Assembly: GCA_033344875.1 (NCBI GenBank)
Contig: JAWPMO010000001.1
Location: 3,745,595 to 3,809,594, forward strand
Direction: 5' to 3'
DNA: 64,000 nt
Source: Ilumatobacteraceae bacterium
Lineage (GTDB): Bacteria; Actinomycetota; Acidimicrobiia; Acidimicrobiales; Ilumatobacteraceae
Positions 8,338 to 15,298 of this stretch are shown here, piece after piece (positions within the stretch are counted from its first letter, which is position 1; each line of letters starts with the position of its first letter). A program made the translations under genes and the position numbers. The notes beneath the pieces are model-generated. The model did not search any database, was not told the DNA's origin, and saw nothing but the letters and a program-made list of their open reading frames with translations.

Positions 8338-8703
8338 ATGACGCTGCTCGACATCACCATCACCGATCTGGCCGACACGGAGGTCGATCCGGCGATGGAT
8401 GAACCAGCCCGGTCGAGCTTTGCCCGCTGCGCCGACGGCAACGGCACGCTGACCCACCTGTTCTTCTCCGACGACGAGTTCGACATCGCCAGGGCGAAGG
8501 CGATCTGCGGGAAGTGCGGGCTCGCCCCGACGTGCCTCGACGATGCGCTCGATCGAGCCGAACCGTATGGCGTCTGGGGCGGACAACTCCTGGTCGAGGG
8601 GGTGGTCGTGGCGATCAAGCGGGGCCGCGGCCGCCCCCCGAAGCACCCCAAGCCGGTCCTCGTCGTCGACGAGGTCCCGGTGCCACCACACCTGGTGGCC
8701 TGA
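8338..8703 (+). CDS. WhiB-family transcription factor with AT-hook tail (WhiB7-like), copy 1
   Basis: 121 residues. Four cysteines for the [4Fe-4S] cluster are at 31, 57, 60 and 66 (RCADGNG, then CGKCGLAPTC), followed by GVWGG at 78-82, the sigma-factor contact turn. The basic C-terminus RGRGRPPKHPKP (95-106) is an AT-hook, a feature of WhiB7 among WhiB proteins. WhiB7 activates antibiotic-resistance genes together with the primary sigma factor. A clear Shine-Dalgarno (GGAGG, 8328-8332) precedes the ATG, unlike most genes here. A 63-codon frame from GTG 8150 runs to overlap the ATG (ATGA) and could be a leader peptide. Confidence 0.85.
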   Translation: MTLLDITITDLADTEVDPAMDEPARSSFARCADGNGTLTHLFFSDDEFDIARAKAICGKCGLAPTCLDDALDRAEPYGVWGGQLLVEGVVVAIKRGRGRPPKHPKPVLVVDEVPVPPHLVA

Positions 8704-8741
8704 GCGGTCGGTCGGCACCTGGCGGAGGTCCGACCGACCGC
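8704..8741 (+). terminator. Perfect 12-bp hairpin directly after whiB copy 1
   Basis: The arms 8704-8715 and 8730-8741 (GCGGTCGGTCGG and its complement) pair perfectly around a 14-base loop, starting at the base after the stop codon. There is no U tract, so it may be a pause or transcript-stabilising hairpin, or a GC-only terminator. Confidence 0.45.
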
Positions 8742-8820
8742 CGAGACGTTCCGGGCGGGCGGGCCCGGATCGAAGCTCGGAGGTGTCCGCACGTCCCCCG
8801 CGGAAACCTCCTTGACGTGA

Positions 8821-8859
8821 ACGTGCGCAGCGTGCTCCACTGGAGCCTGCTGCGCACGT
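8821..8859 (+). other. Long imperfect hairpin upstream of the 80-codon ORF
   Basis: Ten base pairs (ACGTGCGCAG at 8821-8830 with 8850-8859) enclose a 3x3 internal loop and a further 5-bp stem (GCTCC 8834-8838 with GGAGC 8842-8846) closed by a 3-base loop. It sits about 60 bases before the ORF at 8921. A TTGACG hexamer at 8812-8817 lies at its foot and could be a -35 element. It could be a leader structure or an end of the upstream transcript. Confidence 0.4.
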
Positions 8860-8920
8860 CCGCGTGCGCTGCACGAACACCCGCCGACACGACAACGACA
8901 CGACGAGAAAGGACGAACCG

Positions 8921-9163
8921 ATGGTCACGCTGCTGCCGAACCGCCAGGTCCTGGATCGCCCGCGCTCTGCCGTCGCGTCCCACGTCGTCGTCCCGAACAC
9001 GGGCGGCAACTGGCGTCTCGGTTCGGCCGCTCCGGCCTTCGGCGGTACCACCGGTCTCTTCTCGGGCGCTTGCGCTGCCTACATGGGCGAGACCACCGGC
9101 ACCCAGGTCGCGAAGCACACGATCAAGCGCCCTGCCCGGCACCTCGGAACGAGGTCGACGTAA
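8921..9163 (+). CDS. 80-residue ORF, possible leader protein of the downstream whiB7-like gene
   Basis: ATG 8921 follows an AAAGGA Shine-Dalgarno at 8908-8913, a rare strong signal in this window. The product (MVTLLPNRQVLDRPRSAVAS ...) matches no family I know. It has a Gly/Ala-rich middle (NWRLGSAAPAFGGTTGLFSG) and a basic end (IKRPARHLGTRST), with no signal peptide. Its TAA stop is 27 bases before a strong intrinsic terminator. The bases coding for its last nine or so residues (9135-9147) can pair with the 5' arm of that terminator. This is the geometry of a translation-sensing leader for the whiB gene at 9316. It could instead be an ordinary small gene with its own terminator. Confidence 0.6.
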   Translation: MVTLLPNRQVLDRPRSAVASHVVVPNTGGNWRLGSAAPAFGGTTGLFSGACAAYMGETTGTQVAKHTIKRPARHLGTRST

Positions 9164-9199
9164 CGAAACGTCGAACTACCTCACACCGAGGCCGCCGGG
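9135..9199 (+). promoter_or_regulatory. Candidate antiterminator pairing that would disarm the terminator
   Basis: CCCGGC (9135-9140) pairs with GCCGGG (9194-9199), and CCTCGG (9142-9147) with CCGAGG (9186-9191), separated by a 1x2 internal loop. The 3' partners are most of the terminator 5' arm, so the two structures are mutually exclusive. A third element, GAGGTCGACGT (9151-9161), can pair with ACGTCG (9168-9173) and ACCTC (9178-9182) across a 4-base bulge, or locally with ACCTC at 9141-9145. A ribosome finishing the ORF would cover 9135-9175. Confidence 0.45.
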
Positions 9200-9220
9200 T
9201 TCCGAACCCGGCGGCCTTTT
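9190..9220 (+). terminator. Strong intrinsic terminator between the 80-codon ORF and whiB copy 2
   Basis: A perfect 12-bp GC-rich stem (9190-9201 with 9205-9216) and a 3-base loop are followed by TTTT, then GCGTTTTT to 9229. It is the clearest rho-independent terminator in the window. It lies 27 bases after the ORF stop and 96 bases before the whiB start, so whiB expression needs readthrough or a promoter after it. Confidence 0.85.
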
Positions 9221-9252
9221 GCGTTTTTCGGCCACGAGTCCAGGTCATGCAT

Positions 9253-9279
9253 CACCAACCACACCAACCACACCAACCA
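9253..9279 (+). repeat. Three tandem copies of a 9-base unit in a G-poor leader
   Basis: CACCAACCA occurs three times without interruption (9253-9261, 9262-9270, 9271-9279). It lies in a C/A-rich, almost G-free stretch reaching the whiB start at 9316. The stretch should be unstructured in RNA and resembles a Rho-loading (rut-like) or ribosome-accessible leader. Confidence 0.7.
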
Positions 9280-9315
9280 CCGAATCAGCACCACACGAAC
9301 CAGAAAGACAGCACC

Positions 9316-9669
9316 ATGAACATGATCCAGCTCCAGGCCATCGACGACACCTCCGTCTCCACCGTTCAGGTCGCGCGCTGCGCCGACGGCAACGGCACCC
9401 TGACGCCGCTCTTCTTCTCCGATCACGTCCTCGACATCGCTCGAGCCAAGGCGATCTGCGCCAAGTGCGCCCTGGCCGAATCGTGCCTCGACGAGGCGAT
9501 CGAACGGGAGGAACCGTGGGGCGTCTGGGGCGGAGAACTGCTCTCCGGCGGACGAATCGTGGCCAACAAGAGACCCGGTGGCCGACCTCCCAAGAGGCCG
9601 CGGCCTCCGGTCATCGTCGACGAGTTGGGCGTGGTCGAGAACGACGACGACCCGATCCCCGTCGCATAG
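9316..9669 (+). CDS. whiB7: WhiB7-like transcription factor with AT-hook, copy 2
   Basis: 117 residues. Cluster cysteines are at 22, 48, 51 and 57. EEPWGVWGGE (66-74) is nearly identical to the WhiB7 turn, and IVANKRPGGRPPKRPRP (81-97) parallels the mycobacterial WhiB7 AT-hook tail. It would bind the sigma factor and AT-rich DNA upstream of -35 elements, and in mycobacteria such proteins induce drug-resistance genes including eis. It shares the RCADGNGTLT-LFFSD-IARAKAIC core with copy 1, so the pair are paralogues. Only a weak AGAAAGA precedes the ATG. The leader contains a terminator, an upstream ORF and a G-poor repeat, reminiscent of the attenuated whiB7 leader of mycobacteria. Confidence 0.85.
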   Translation: MNMIQLQAIDDTSVSTVQVARCADGNGTLTPLFFSDHVLDIARAKAICAKCALAESCLDEAIEREEPWGVWGGELLSGGRIVANKRPGGRPPKRPRPPVIVDELGVVENDDDPIPVA

Positions 9670-9679
9670 TCCCCCGGAG

Positions 9680-9710
9680 CGGCCCCGGAACTCACGCGGT
9701 TCCGGGGCCG
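9680..9710 (+). terminator. 12-bp hairpin after whiB copy 2
   Basis: Arms 9680-9691 and 9699-9710 (CGGCCCCGGAAC and its complement) pair perfectly around a 7-base loop, 11 bases after the stop codon. There is no U tract. It probably closes the whiB transcript just before the leaderless promoter of the next gene (TAGCCT at 9722-9727). Confidence 0.5.
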
Positions 9711-9734
9711 AAGGGACCCCGTAGCCTGTCGACC

Positions 9735-10325
9735 ATGGACGTGTCGCGCCGCACCGTGCTCGCCGCAGGCGGCGCCGGGTTGGGCGCAGCCGCCGTCGCC
9801 GTGCTCGGTGGCGCCTGGTTCGCCGGCGTGCTCGACGACGAGCCTGACGTCGACGGCGAGGTACTGCTCGACGAGCCGGGCGTCTATCAGCAGCCGATCG
9901 ACGGGGTGAACGCCGACGTGTCGGGTGAGACGGTGCCCGACGTCGTCATGTTCGACACCGACGGAGCCGAGGTGCGGCTCTCCGACCATCGCGGCACACC
10001 GATGATCCTGAACCTGTGGTTCGCCAACTGCCCGCCGTGTCGGCGCGAACTGTCCGACTTCGCGGCGGTGCACGCCGAGGTCGGAGATCGTGTCCGATTC
10101 ATCGGGATCGACCCGTTCGACACCGTCGACGCGATGCAGCGCTTCGCCGGCGAGCGCGGGGTCGAGTACGACCTGTGGCGCGACCCCGACCGCGACTTCA
10201 CCGCCGAGATCGGCGTCATCGCGTTCCCCGTCACGCTGTTCGTCGACGAGGCCGGCCGGATCCTGCGCCAGACGGGTGAGATCGACGCCGACGACCTGCG
10301 AGCCGGCATCGACGAACTGTTCTGA
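9735..10325 (+). CDS. TlpA/ResA-like membrane-anchored thiol-disulfide oxidoreductase
   Basis: 196 residues with a thioredoxin fold outside the cytoplasmic membrane. The N-terminus has a twin-arginine motif (SRRTVL, residues 4-9) and an Ala/Gly-rich hydrophobic segment to about residue 30, so it is a Tat signal or signal anchor. The active site is NLWFANCPPCRREL with Cys99 and Cys102; the cis-proline loop is IAFPVTLFVD. Such proteins reduce cysteines for cytochrome c assembly or other envelope targets; no cytochrome genes lie nearby. TAGCCT ends 7 bases before the ATG. Confidence 0.88.
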   Translation: MDVSRRTVLAAGGAGLGAAAVAVLGGAWFAGVLDDEPDVDGEVLLDEPGVYQQPIDGVNADVSGETVPDVVMFDTDGAEVRLSDHRGTPMILNLWFANCPPCRRELSDFAAVHAEVGDRVRFIGIDPFDTVDAMQRFAGERGVEYDLWRDPDRDFTAEIGVIAFPVTLFVDEAGRILRQTGEIDADDLRAGIDELF

Positions 10326-10367
10326 CCCGGCTCTCCACCCGGTGGGGGTCTTGGGTACCGTCGCGAC

Positions 10368-11228
10368 GTGACCACCGAACCGTCCGTACTCGCTGCAACG
10401 ATCCCCGTCCGCCCGGCCGCGACGGTGATGCTCGTCCGCGACGGCGACGACGGGCTCGAGGTGTTCATGCTGCAGCGCACGCACGGCGCGGCGTTCGCCC
10501 GCAGCCAGTACGTGTTCCCCGGCGGCAAGGTCGACGACGCGGACCACGGTGACGTGTTCGAGCCGATCTGCGACGGACTCGACGACGGCCCGGCATCAGC
10601 CCGGATGGGCATGGACCACGGTGGGTTGGCGTGGCTGGTCGCGGCGATCCGCGAGTGCTTCGAGGAGGCGGGGGTGCTGCTCGCCCGACCGGTCGACGCC
10701 GACGACGTGATCCGGTTCGACGATCCCGAGGTGGCCGCCCGGTTCAACGAGGCCCGCCACCAGGTGCACGACGGCAGCCTGTCGCTGGCCGACCTCTGCG
10801 AACGCGAGCGCCTGATGCTCCTGGTCGACCGGATGCACCTCGTCGACCACTGGGTCACCCCCGTCGGCGAGCGCCGCCGCTTCGACACCCGCTTCTTCGT
10901 CGCGCGCGCCCCTGACGCGCAGGAACCGCTGCACGACGACGGCGAGACGATCGCCAGCCTGTGGGTCCGTCCGGCCGACGCCCTCCGCATGTGGGAGGCC
11001 GGTGAGCTGCAGATGTTCCCGCCGACGGTGGTGAGCCTCGAGTTCCTCCGGCCGCACCCGAACGCCGACTCGGCCATGGATGCGGCCGCCGCCGTCGGCG
11101 TTCCCGAGACGGTGCTGCCGAAGATCCGACTCGACGACGAGGGCAGGATGGTCGGCATCCTGCGCCGCGGCGACGATGGCTACGACGATCTGCCCGAACC
11201 CGAGTTCGTCATCGGTGCACCGCGCTGA
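10368..11228 (+). CDS. Nudix hydrolase with split box (NUDT19/CoA-hydrolase-like)
   Basis: 286 residues. The Nudix signature is divided: FPGGKVDDAD, then an insertion of about 35 residues, then AAIRECFEEAGVLL with the metal-binding glutamates. This insertion is typical of the NUDT19/RP2p-like group, which includes acyl-CoA diphosphatases; the substrate here is unproven. The C-terminal half (LWVRPADALRMWEAGELQMF PPT) is also typical of that group. TACCGT at 10356-10361 ends 6 bases before the GTG start. It converges on mrp with a 12-base gap. Confidence 0.85.
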   Translation: MTTEPSVLAATIPVRPAATVMLVRDGDDGLEVFMLQRTHGAAFARSQYVFPGGKVDDADHGDVFEPICDGLDDGPASARMGMDHGGLAWLVAAIRECFEEAGVLLARPVDADDVIRFDDPEVAARFNEARHQVHDGSLSLADLCERERLMLLVDRMHLVDHWVTPVGERRRFDTRFFVARAPDAQEPLHDDGETIASLWVRPADALRMWEAGELQMFPPTVVSLEFLRPHPNADSAMDAAAAVGVPETVLPKIRLDDEGRMVGILRRGDDGYDDLPEPEFVIGAPR

Positions 11229-11240
11229 GGTGCGGTGTGA

Positions 11241-12452
11241 TCAGGTGGTGGTGTCGTGCTCGTCGAACGCGGCCGACACCGCATCGAGGAGGCGGGCCGA
11301 GCATCCGGCCATGTCGACGTCGTCGCCCGCGTCGGGAGGTGCGATGTCGGTGGCGATCCGGTCGGCGATGTCGCGGAAGACCTGCGCGGCGGCGCTCCGG
11401 TCGGCGACCGCGACCGGCTGACCGGCGTCGTTGCCGGCGGCGACCGCGGGTTCGAGCGGGACCGAGCCGAGCAGCGGTGCACCGATGTCGTCGGCGAGGG
11501 CCTGACCGCCGCCCGACCCGAACAGCGCGTAGGTCTCGCCGTGATCGCACGTGAACGCGCTCATGTTCTCGATCACGCCGACGACGGGCAGGAAGCTGCG
11601 CTTGGCCATGTCGGCGGCACGTTGAGCGACCTTCTGCGCCGCGATGGCCGGCGTCGTGACGATCACCATCGACGTGCGTGGCAGGAGCCGAGCGAGACCC
11701 ATCTGCACGTCGCCCGTGCCGGGCGGCATGTCGATCAACAGGTAGTCGAGCTCGCCCCAGGCGACGTCGGCCAGGAACTGCTCGACCGCCTTGGTGAGCA
11801 TCAGGCCGCGCCACATGAGCGCGGTCGACTCGTCGACGAGGAAACCGGTCGACACGACCTTGAGCAGGCCGTCGCCGACGCGCAGTTCGTTCGGGATGAT
11901 CTTGGGTTTGTCGGAGCCGGGCACCGTCTCGGCTTCCATCCGGTCGCTGATGCCCAGCAGCCGTGGAACGGAGAAGCCCCAGATGTCGGCGTCGAGCACA
12001 CCGACGGTGTGGCCGGCCGCGGCCAGCGCCGCCGCCAGGTTGACCGTGACCGAGCTCTTGCCGACGCCGCCTTTGCCGCTGGCGACCGCGAGCACCTGGC
12101 AGGTGAGCGGGATCTCGGTGTCGGGGGCGTTGCCCCGCGCGTTCCAGCGGGCCTTGCTCATGACCTCGGACCGTTCGGTGGCGTTCATCTCGCCCCACTT
12201 GATCGTCACGTCGCTCACACCGGGATGCAGGCCGACGCGCTCCTGTACTTCGCGCTTGATGTCGGCCCGGAGCGGGCACGCACCGATCGTGAGTTTGATG
12301 CCGACCTCGACGACGCCGTCGTCGTCGACCGAGACGCCGGGCACCATGCCCAGCGAGACGATGTCCGACCCGAGTTCGGGATCGATGACGGTGCCGAGCA
12401 CGGCCATCACCTCGTCGTGTGTCGGCGGTGCTGCTGACGTGGAGTCGGACAT
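11241..12452 (-). CDS. mrp: Mrp/NBP35-family P-loop ATPase, iron-sulfur cluster carrier
   Basis: 403 residues. An N-terminal MIP18/DUF59 domain (THDEVMAVLGTVIDPELGSD; GACPLRADI) precedes the deviant Walker A SGKGGVGKSS near residues 125-134 and DMPPGTGDVQ further on. Mrp proteins carry and deliver Fe-S clusters. The usual CPxC pair near the C-terminus is reduced to one cysteine (FTCDHGETY), as in some actinobacterial members. The ATG at 12452 is chosen because TAAAAT (opposite strand 12460-12465) ends 7 bases before it. It diverges from a COG2345-type regulator followed by erpA, so this is a small Fe-S maturation neighbourhood. Confidence 0.88.
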   Translation of the reverse strand: MSDSTSAAPPTHDEVMAVLGTVIDPELGSDIVSLGMVPGVSVDDDGVVEVGIKLTIGACPLRADIKREVQERVGLHPGVSDVTIKWGEMNATERSEVMSKARWNARGNAPDTEIPLTCQVLAVASGKGGVGKSSVTVNLAAALAAAGHTVGVLDADIWGFSVPRLLGISDRMEAETVPGSDKPKIIPNELRVGDGLLKVVSTGFLVDESTALMWRGLMLTKAVEQFLADVAWGELDYLLIDMPPGTGDVQMGLARLLPRTSMVIVTTPAIAAQKVAQRAADMAKRSFLPVVGVIENMSAFTCDHGETYALFGSGGGQALADDIGAPLLGSVPLEPAVAAGNDAGQPVAVADRSAAAQVFRDIADRIATDIAPPDAGDDVDMAGCSARLLDAVSAAFDEHDTTT

Positions 12453-12492
12453 GTCGATCATTTTACCGGCCGGAGCCGTGTAATCTCGGGTC

Positions 12493-13194
12493 ATGGCCGT
12501 GCCTCCTGCGCAGATGTCTCCGGACCCCCGGGCCCGGCTCGACCTGTTCAAGACGCTCGGCGACAACACGCGCTACGCGATCTACCTCGAGCTGGCACGG
12601 GCGACCAAGCCCTTGACGACCGCCGAGGTCGCCGACACGATCGAGCTGCACCCGAACACGGTGCGCCCGCACCTCGAGCGCATGCGCGACGCCGGGCTGG
12701 TCGTCGTCGAGGTCGGCGGTCGCGGTGAGATCGGTCGGCCGCAGCATCGCTATTCGTTGGCAGCCGACGCGCCGTCGCTCGGCCTCGAACCACCGGTGAT
12801 GCCGGTGCTCGCCCGGATGGTGCTGTCGATGGCCGAGCGGCTCGGGGCGAGCGCCGACGACGCCCGAGCGGTGGGCGACAGCGAGGGCGCGGTGCGGGCC
12901 GAGCGGTTCAGCGCCGCGCCATCGAGCCTCGAAGCGATCGTGTCCGAGCTCGACATGCTCGGATTCGACCCGGTGGTGTCCGACGACGCCGACGACCCGG
13001 ATGCGGCCGTGATCGCCTTCGCGAACTGTCCCTTCGGCGATCTGGCGGTGGCGCACCCCGACCTGGTGTGCAGTCTGCACCACGGCCTGATCGCCGGTTT
13101 CGTCGGGCAGATGGGCGACACCGAGGTCCGGTCGTTCTGCACCGTGGTCGACCGAACGCCCTGCCAAGTCACCGTCGGTGACGTCAGCCGGTAG
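12493..13194 (+). CDS. HTH transcriptional regulator, COG2345/SufR-like
   Basis: 233 residues. The N-terminal winged helix (KTLGDNTRYAIYLELARATK; HPNTVRPHLERMRDAGLV) is followed by a C-terminal sensor with cysteines in NCPFGDLAVAHPDLVCSLHH and FCTVVDRTPCQV. This matches SufR-type repressors that bind an Fe-S cluster through such cysteines and control SUF genes. The erpA gene lies 52 bases downstream and mrp is divergent, which supports control of Fe-S biogenesis. TAATCT at 12481-12486 ends 6 bases before the ATG. A cluster is inferred from the cysteine pattern only. Confidence 0.82.
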   Translation: MAVPPAQMSPDPRARLDLFKTLGDNTRYAIYLELARATKPLTTAEVADTIELHPNTVRPHLERMRDAGLVVVEVGGRGEIGRPQHRYSLAADAPSLGLEPPVMPVLARMVLSMAERLGASADDARAVGDSEGAVRAERFSAAPSSLEAIVSELDMLGFDPVVSDDADDPDAAVIAFANCPFGDLAVAHPDLVCSLHHGLIAGFVGQMGDTEVRSFCTVVDRTPCQVTVGDVSR

Positions 13195-13246
13195 GCTGAT
13201 CGGTGAGTTTCTACTCGAACCCAGCGACTCCGCAAAGGGGATGACG

Positions 13247-13567
13247 ATGATCACGTTGACCGATACCGCCGCTTCCAAAGTCAAGGAACTCCTCGACGCC
13301 GAAGGCGCCGCGGACCTGGCACTCCGTGTCGCGGTTCGTCCCGGCGGCTGCAGCGGCTTCTCGTACGAGATGTTCTTCGACGGCGACATCGCCGGTGACG
13401 ACGAGCAGGCCAGCTTCGGCGAGGCCAAGGTCGTCGTCGACCCGGCGTCCGCTCAGCTCCTCCAGGGAGCCACACTCGATTACAAGGACGGGCTCGACCA
13501 GTCGGGTTTTGCGATCACCAACCCGAACGCGTCGCGCACGTGTGGCTGCGGGCAGAGTTTCTCCTGA
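13247..13567 (+). CDS. erpA: A-type iron-sulfur cluster carrier (ErpA/IscA family)
   Basis: 106 residues, the usual length. The conserved cysteines are present: one in VRPGGCSGFSYEM and the CGC pair in SRTCGCGQSFS at the C-terminus. It receives Fe-S clusters and passes them to apo-proteins. There are two in-frame ATGs, 13241 and 13247. The Shine-Dalgarno AAAGGGG ends at 13240, so 13247 is at the right distance and 13241 is too close. It lies downstream of a SufR-like regulator. Confidence 0.92.
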   Translation: MITLTDTAASKVKELLDAEGAADLALRVAVRPGGCSGFSYEMFFDGDIAGDDEQASFGEAKVVVDPASAQLLQGATLDYKDGLDQSGFAITNPNASRTCGCGQSFS

Positions 13568-13611
13568 CCTGATCTGCCGCGTCGGTTCGCCGACGTTTGT
13601 GTTGCACTCCG

Positions 13612-13640
13612 TTGACGAGGTTGCAACCGATGCTGACCCT
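13612..13640 (+). promoter_or_regulatory. Promoter with a 10-base palindrome between -35 and -10
   Basis: TTGACG (13612-13617) and GACCCT (13635-13640) are 17 bases apart, and the -10 ends 5 bases before ATG 13646. The perfect palindrome GGTTGCAACC (13619-13628) lies in the spacer and could be an operator. Confidence 0.45.
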
Positions 13641-13645
13641 CTGAG

Positions 13646-15250
13646 ATGGTGACCCCCATGGTGTCCCCGTCCACCCAGCCTGCGTCGCGTTATCGCCGCC
13701 GCATCCTCGGGCTCGGGGCCCTCGCGACCGGCGCGCTGTACGTGATCGGTGCCCCGATCTTCAACGGCCGCATCGAATCCGATCTCGAGCAGCGGGTCCC
13801 CACCGAGCTCGCTGCCGCCGGTTTCGCCGGCCTCACGGCCTCGTTCTCCGGCCAGGACGGCACGTTGACCTGCACCGCGCCGCTCGACGATCCCGAATCG
13901 GCGCGCGCGGCCGCCTACGACGTCCGCGGTGTGCGGGCGATCGAACTCGACCGTTCGTGTCGCGTCAACACGGCCGCTTCGACCGGCGACGACGCCTCGG
14001 TCGAGGCCGACGACGCGGTCGCCGAGACGACCACGGCGACGACCCGGGTCGCGACCACGGTCGCGGCGACCGACCCGAGCGACACCAACCCCGACGCCGA
14101 CCTGGTCACCGTGAGCGACATCGTCGCCGCCAACCCCGACCTGGCATTCCTCTCCGTCCTCCTGGCCGACACCGACATCGGTCGGTCGTCCGACCCGATC
14201 ACACTGTTCGCGCCGAGCAACACCGCGTTCGACGCCGTACCCGCCGACGTGCTCAGCCGGCTGCAGAACGATCCCACGCTGTTGGCCGAGGTGCTGAGCC
14301 ACCACGTCGTCGAGGGGACCTACACGACCACCGACTTCGTCGACGGCGACCTCATGGCCGGCGACGGCAACACGCTGCGGATCTCGGCCGACGACGTCGT
14401 CACCGTCAACGGTGCGATCCTGGTCTCGACCGACATCCTGGCCAGCAACGGCGTGGTCCACGTGATCGACGAGGTGCTGCTGTCGGCCGATGTGCTCGCC
14501 GAGCGCGACACCGAGCTGGCACCTGCCGCGATCACGTACGACGGCAGCTCGATGTTGCTCACCGGCGTGGTCGCCAGCGAGGTCGAGCGCCAGGCCATCG
14601 TGGCGGCCGCGGTCGCAGCCGTCGGTACCGGGGGTGTCACGGATCAGCTCACCGTCGACCCCGACACGGGCGTCGAGGCCGGCACGGCGGCCCAGCTCGG
14701 TGAACTCGTACGTGCGATGCCCGACAACCTCCTGTCGGGTGAATCCGGGTTCAACGGCACCGACCTCTACGCCAATGGCGTCCCGCGTTCGCCGGCCGGC
14801 CGTGACGCCTTCACCGCTGCCGCGGCGGCCGTCGGCGTCGAAGCCGACCTCATCGACCCGCCCGACGCGTCGGAGGACGACGCCGACGACCTCGAGGCGC
14901 AGCTCAACGCGTTCGTGACGGAGAATCCGATCCTGTTCGAACCCAGTTCTGCGGTGCTGTCCGAGTCGGCGATCCCCATCATCGATCGGGTCGCCGACGA
15001 CGCACTGTCGTTCGGCGGCATCTCGATCACCGTCGAGGGCCACACCGACAGCGACGGTCAGGCGATCGAGAATCTGCAACTCAGCCAGAACCGGGCCGAG
15101 GCGGTGCGCGCCGCCCTGATCGAGCGCGGGCTCTCGCCCGAGGCGGTCGACGCGGTGGGCTTCGGCAGCGATCGACCGATTGTGGTCGAAGGTGTCGAAG
15201 ACAAGAACGCCAGCCGCCGGGTCGAATTCCGCGTGGTGACGACAACGTGA
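13646..15250 (+). CDS. Envelope protein combining BON-like, fasciclin (FAS1) and OmpA domains
   Basis: 534 residues. A membrane anchor (about 18-38) is followed by a BON-like region, an acidic Thr-rich linker (about 110-145) and a FAS1 domain (about 150-285). FAS1 is recognisable by TVSDIVAANPDL, TLFAPSNTAFD and the closing VVHVIDEVLL. A second BON-like region and an OmpA-type peptidoglycan-binding domain (about 420-533; ITVEGHTDSDGQ, then LSQNRAEAVRAALIERGL) complete it. The OmpA domain should bind peptidoglycan, and FAS1 usually mediates adhesion. The protein probably tethers the membrane to the wall or displays an adhesion module. The combination is unusual. Confidence 0.8.
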   Translation: MVTPMVSPSTQPASRYRRRILGLGALATGALYVIGAPIFNGRIESDLEQRVPTELAAAGFAGLTASFSGQDGTLTCTAPLDDPESARAAAYDVRGVRAIELDRSCRVNTAASTGDDASVEADDAVAETTTATTRVATTVAATDPSDTNPDADLVTVSDIVAANPDLAFLSVLLADTDIGRSSDPITLFAPSNTAFDAVPADVLSRLQNDPTLLAEVLSHHVVEGTYTTTDFVDGDLMAGDGNTLRISADDVVTVNGAILVSTDILASNGVVHVIDEVLLSADVLAERDTELAPAAITYDGSSMLLTGVVASEVERQAIVAAAVAAVGTGGVTDQLTVDPDTGVEAGTAAQLGELVRAMPDNLLSGESGFNGTDLYANGVPRSPAGRDAFTAAAAAVGVEADLIDPPDASEDDADDLEAQLNAFVTENPILFEPSSAVLSESAIPIIDRVADDALSFGGISITVEGHTDSDGQAIENLQLSQNRAEAVRAALIERGLSPEAVDAVGFGSDRPIVVEGVEDKNASRRVEFRVVTTT

Positions 15251-15298
15251 TGTCGCACCTGGCAGCATGTTGAACGAGACGACCGAGGTGGAGATCTG

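Noticed and set aside
9253-9279. Short tandem repeat considered as a CRISPR or recombination array
   Set aside because: Units are 9 bases with no spacers, so it is a simple repeat.
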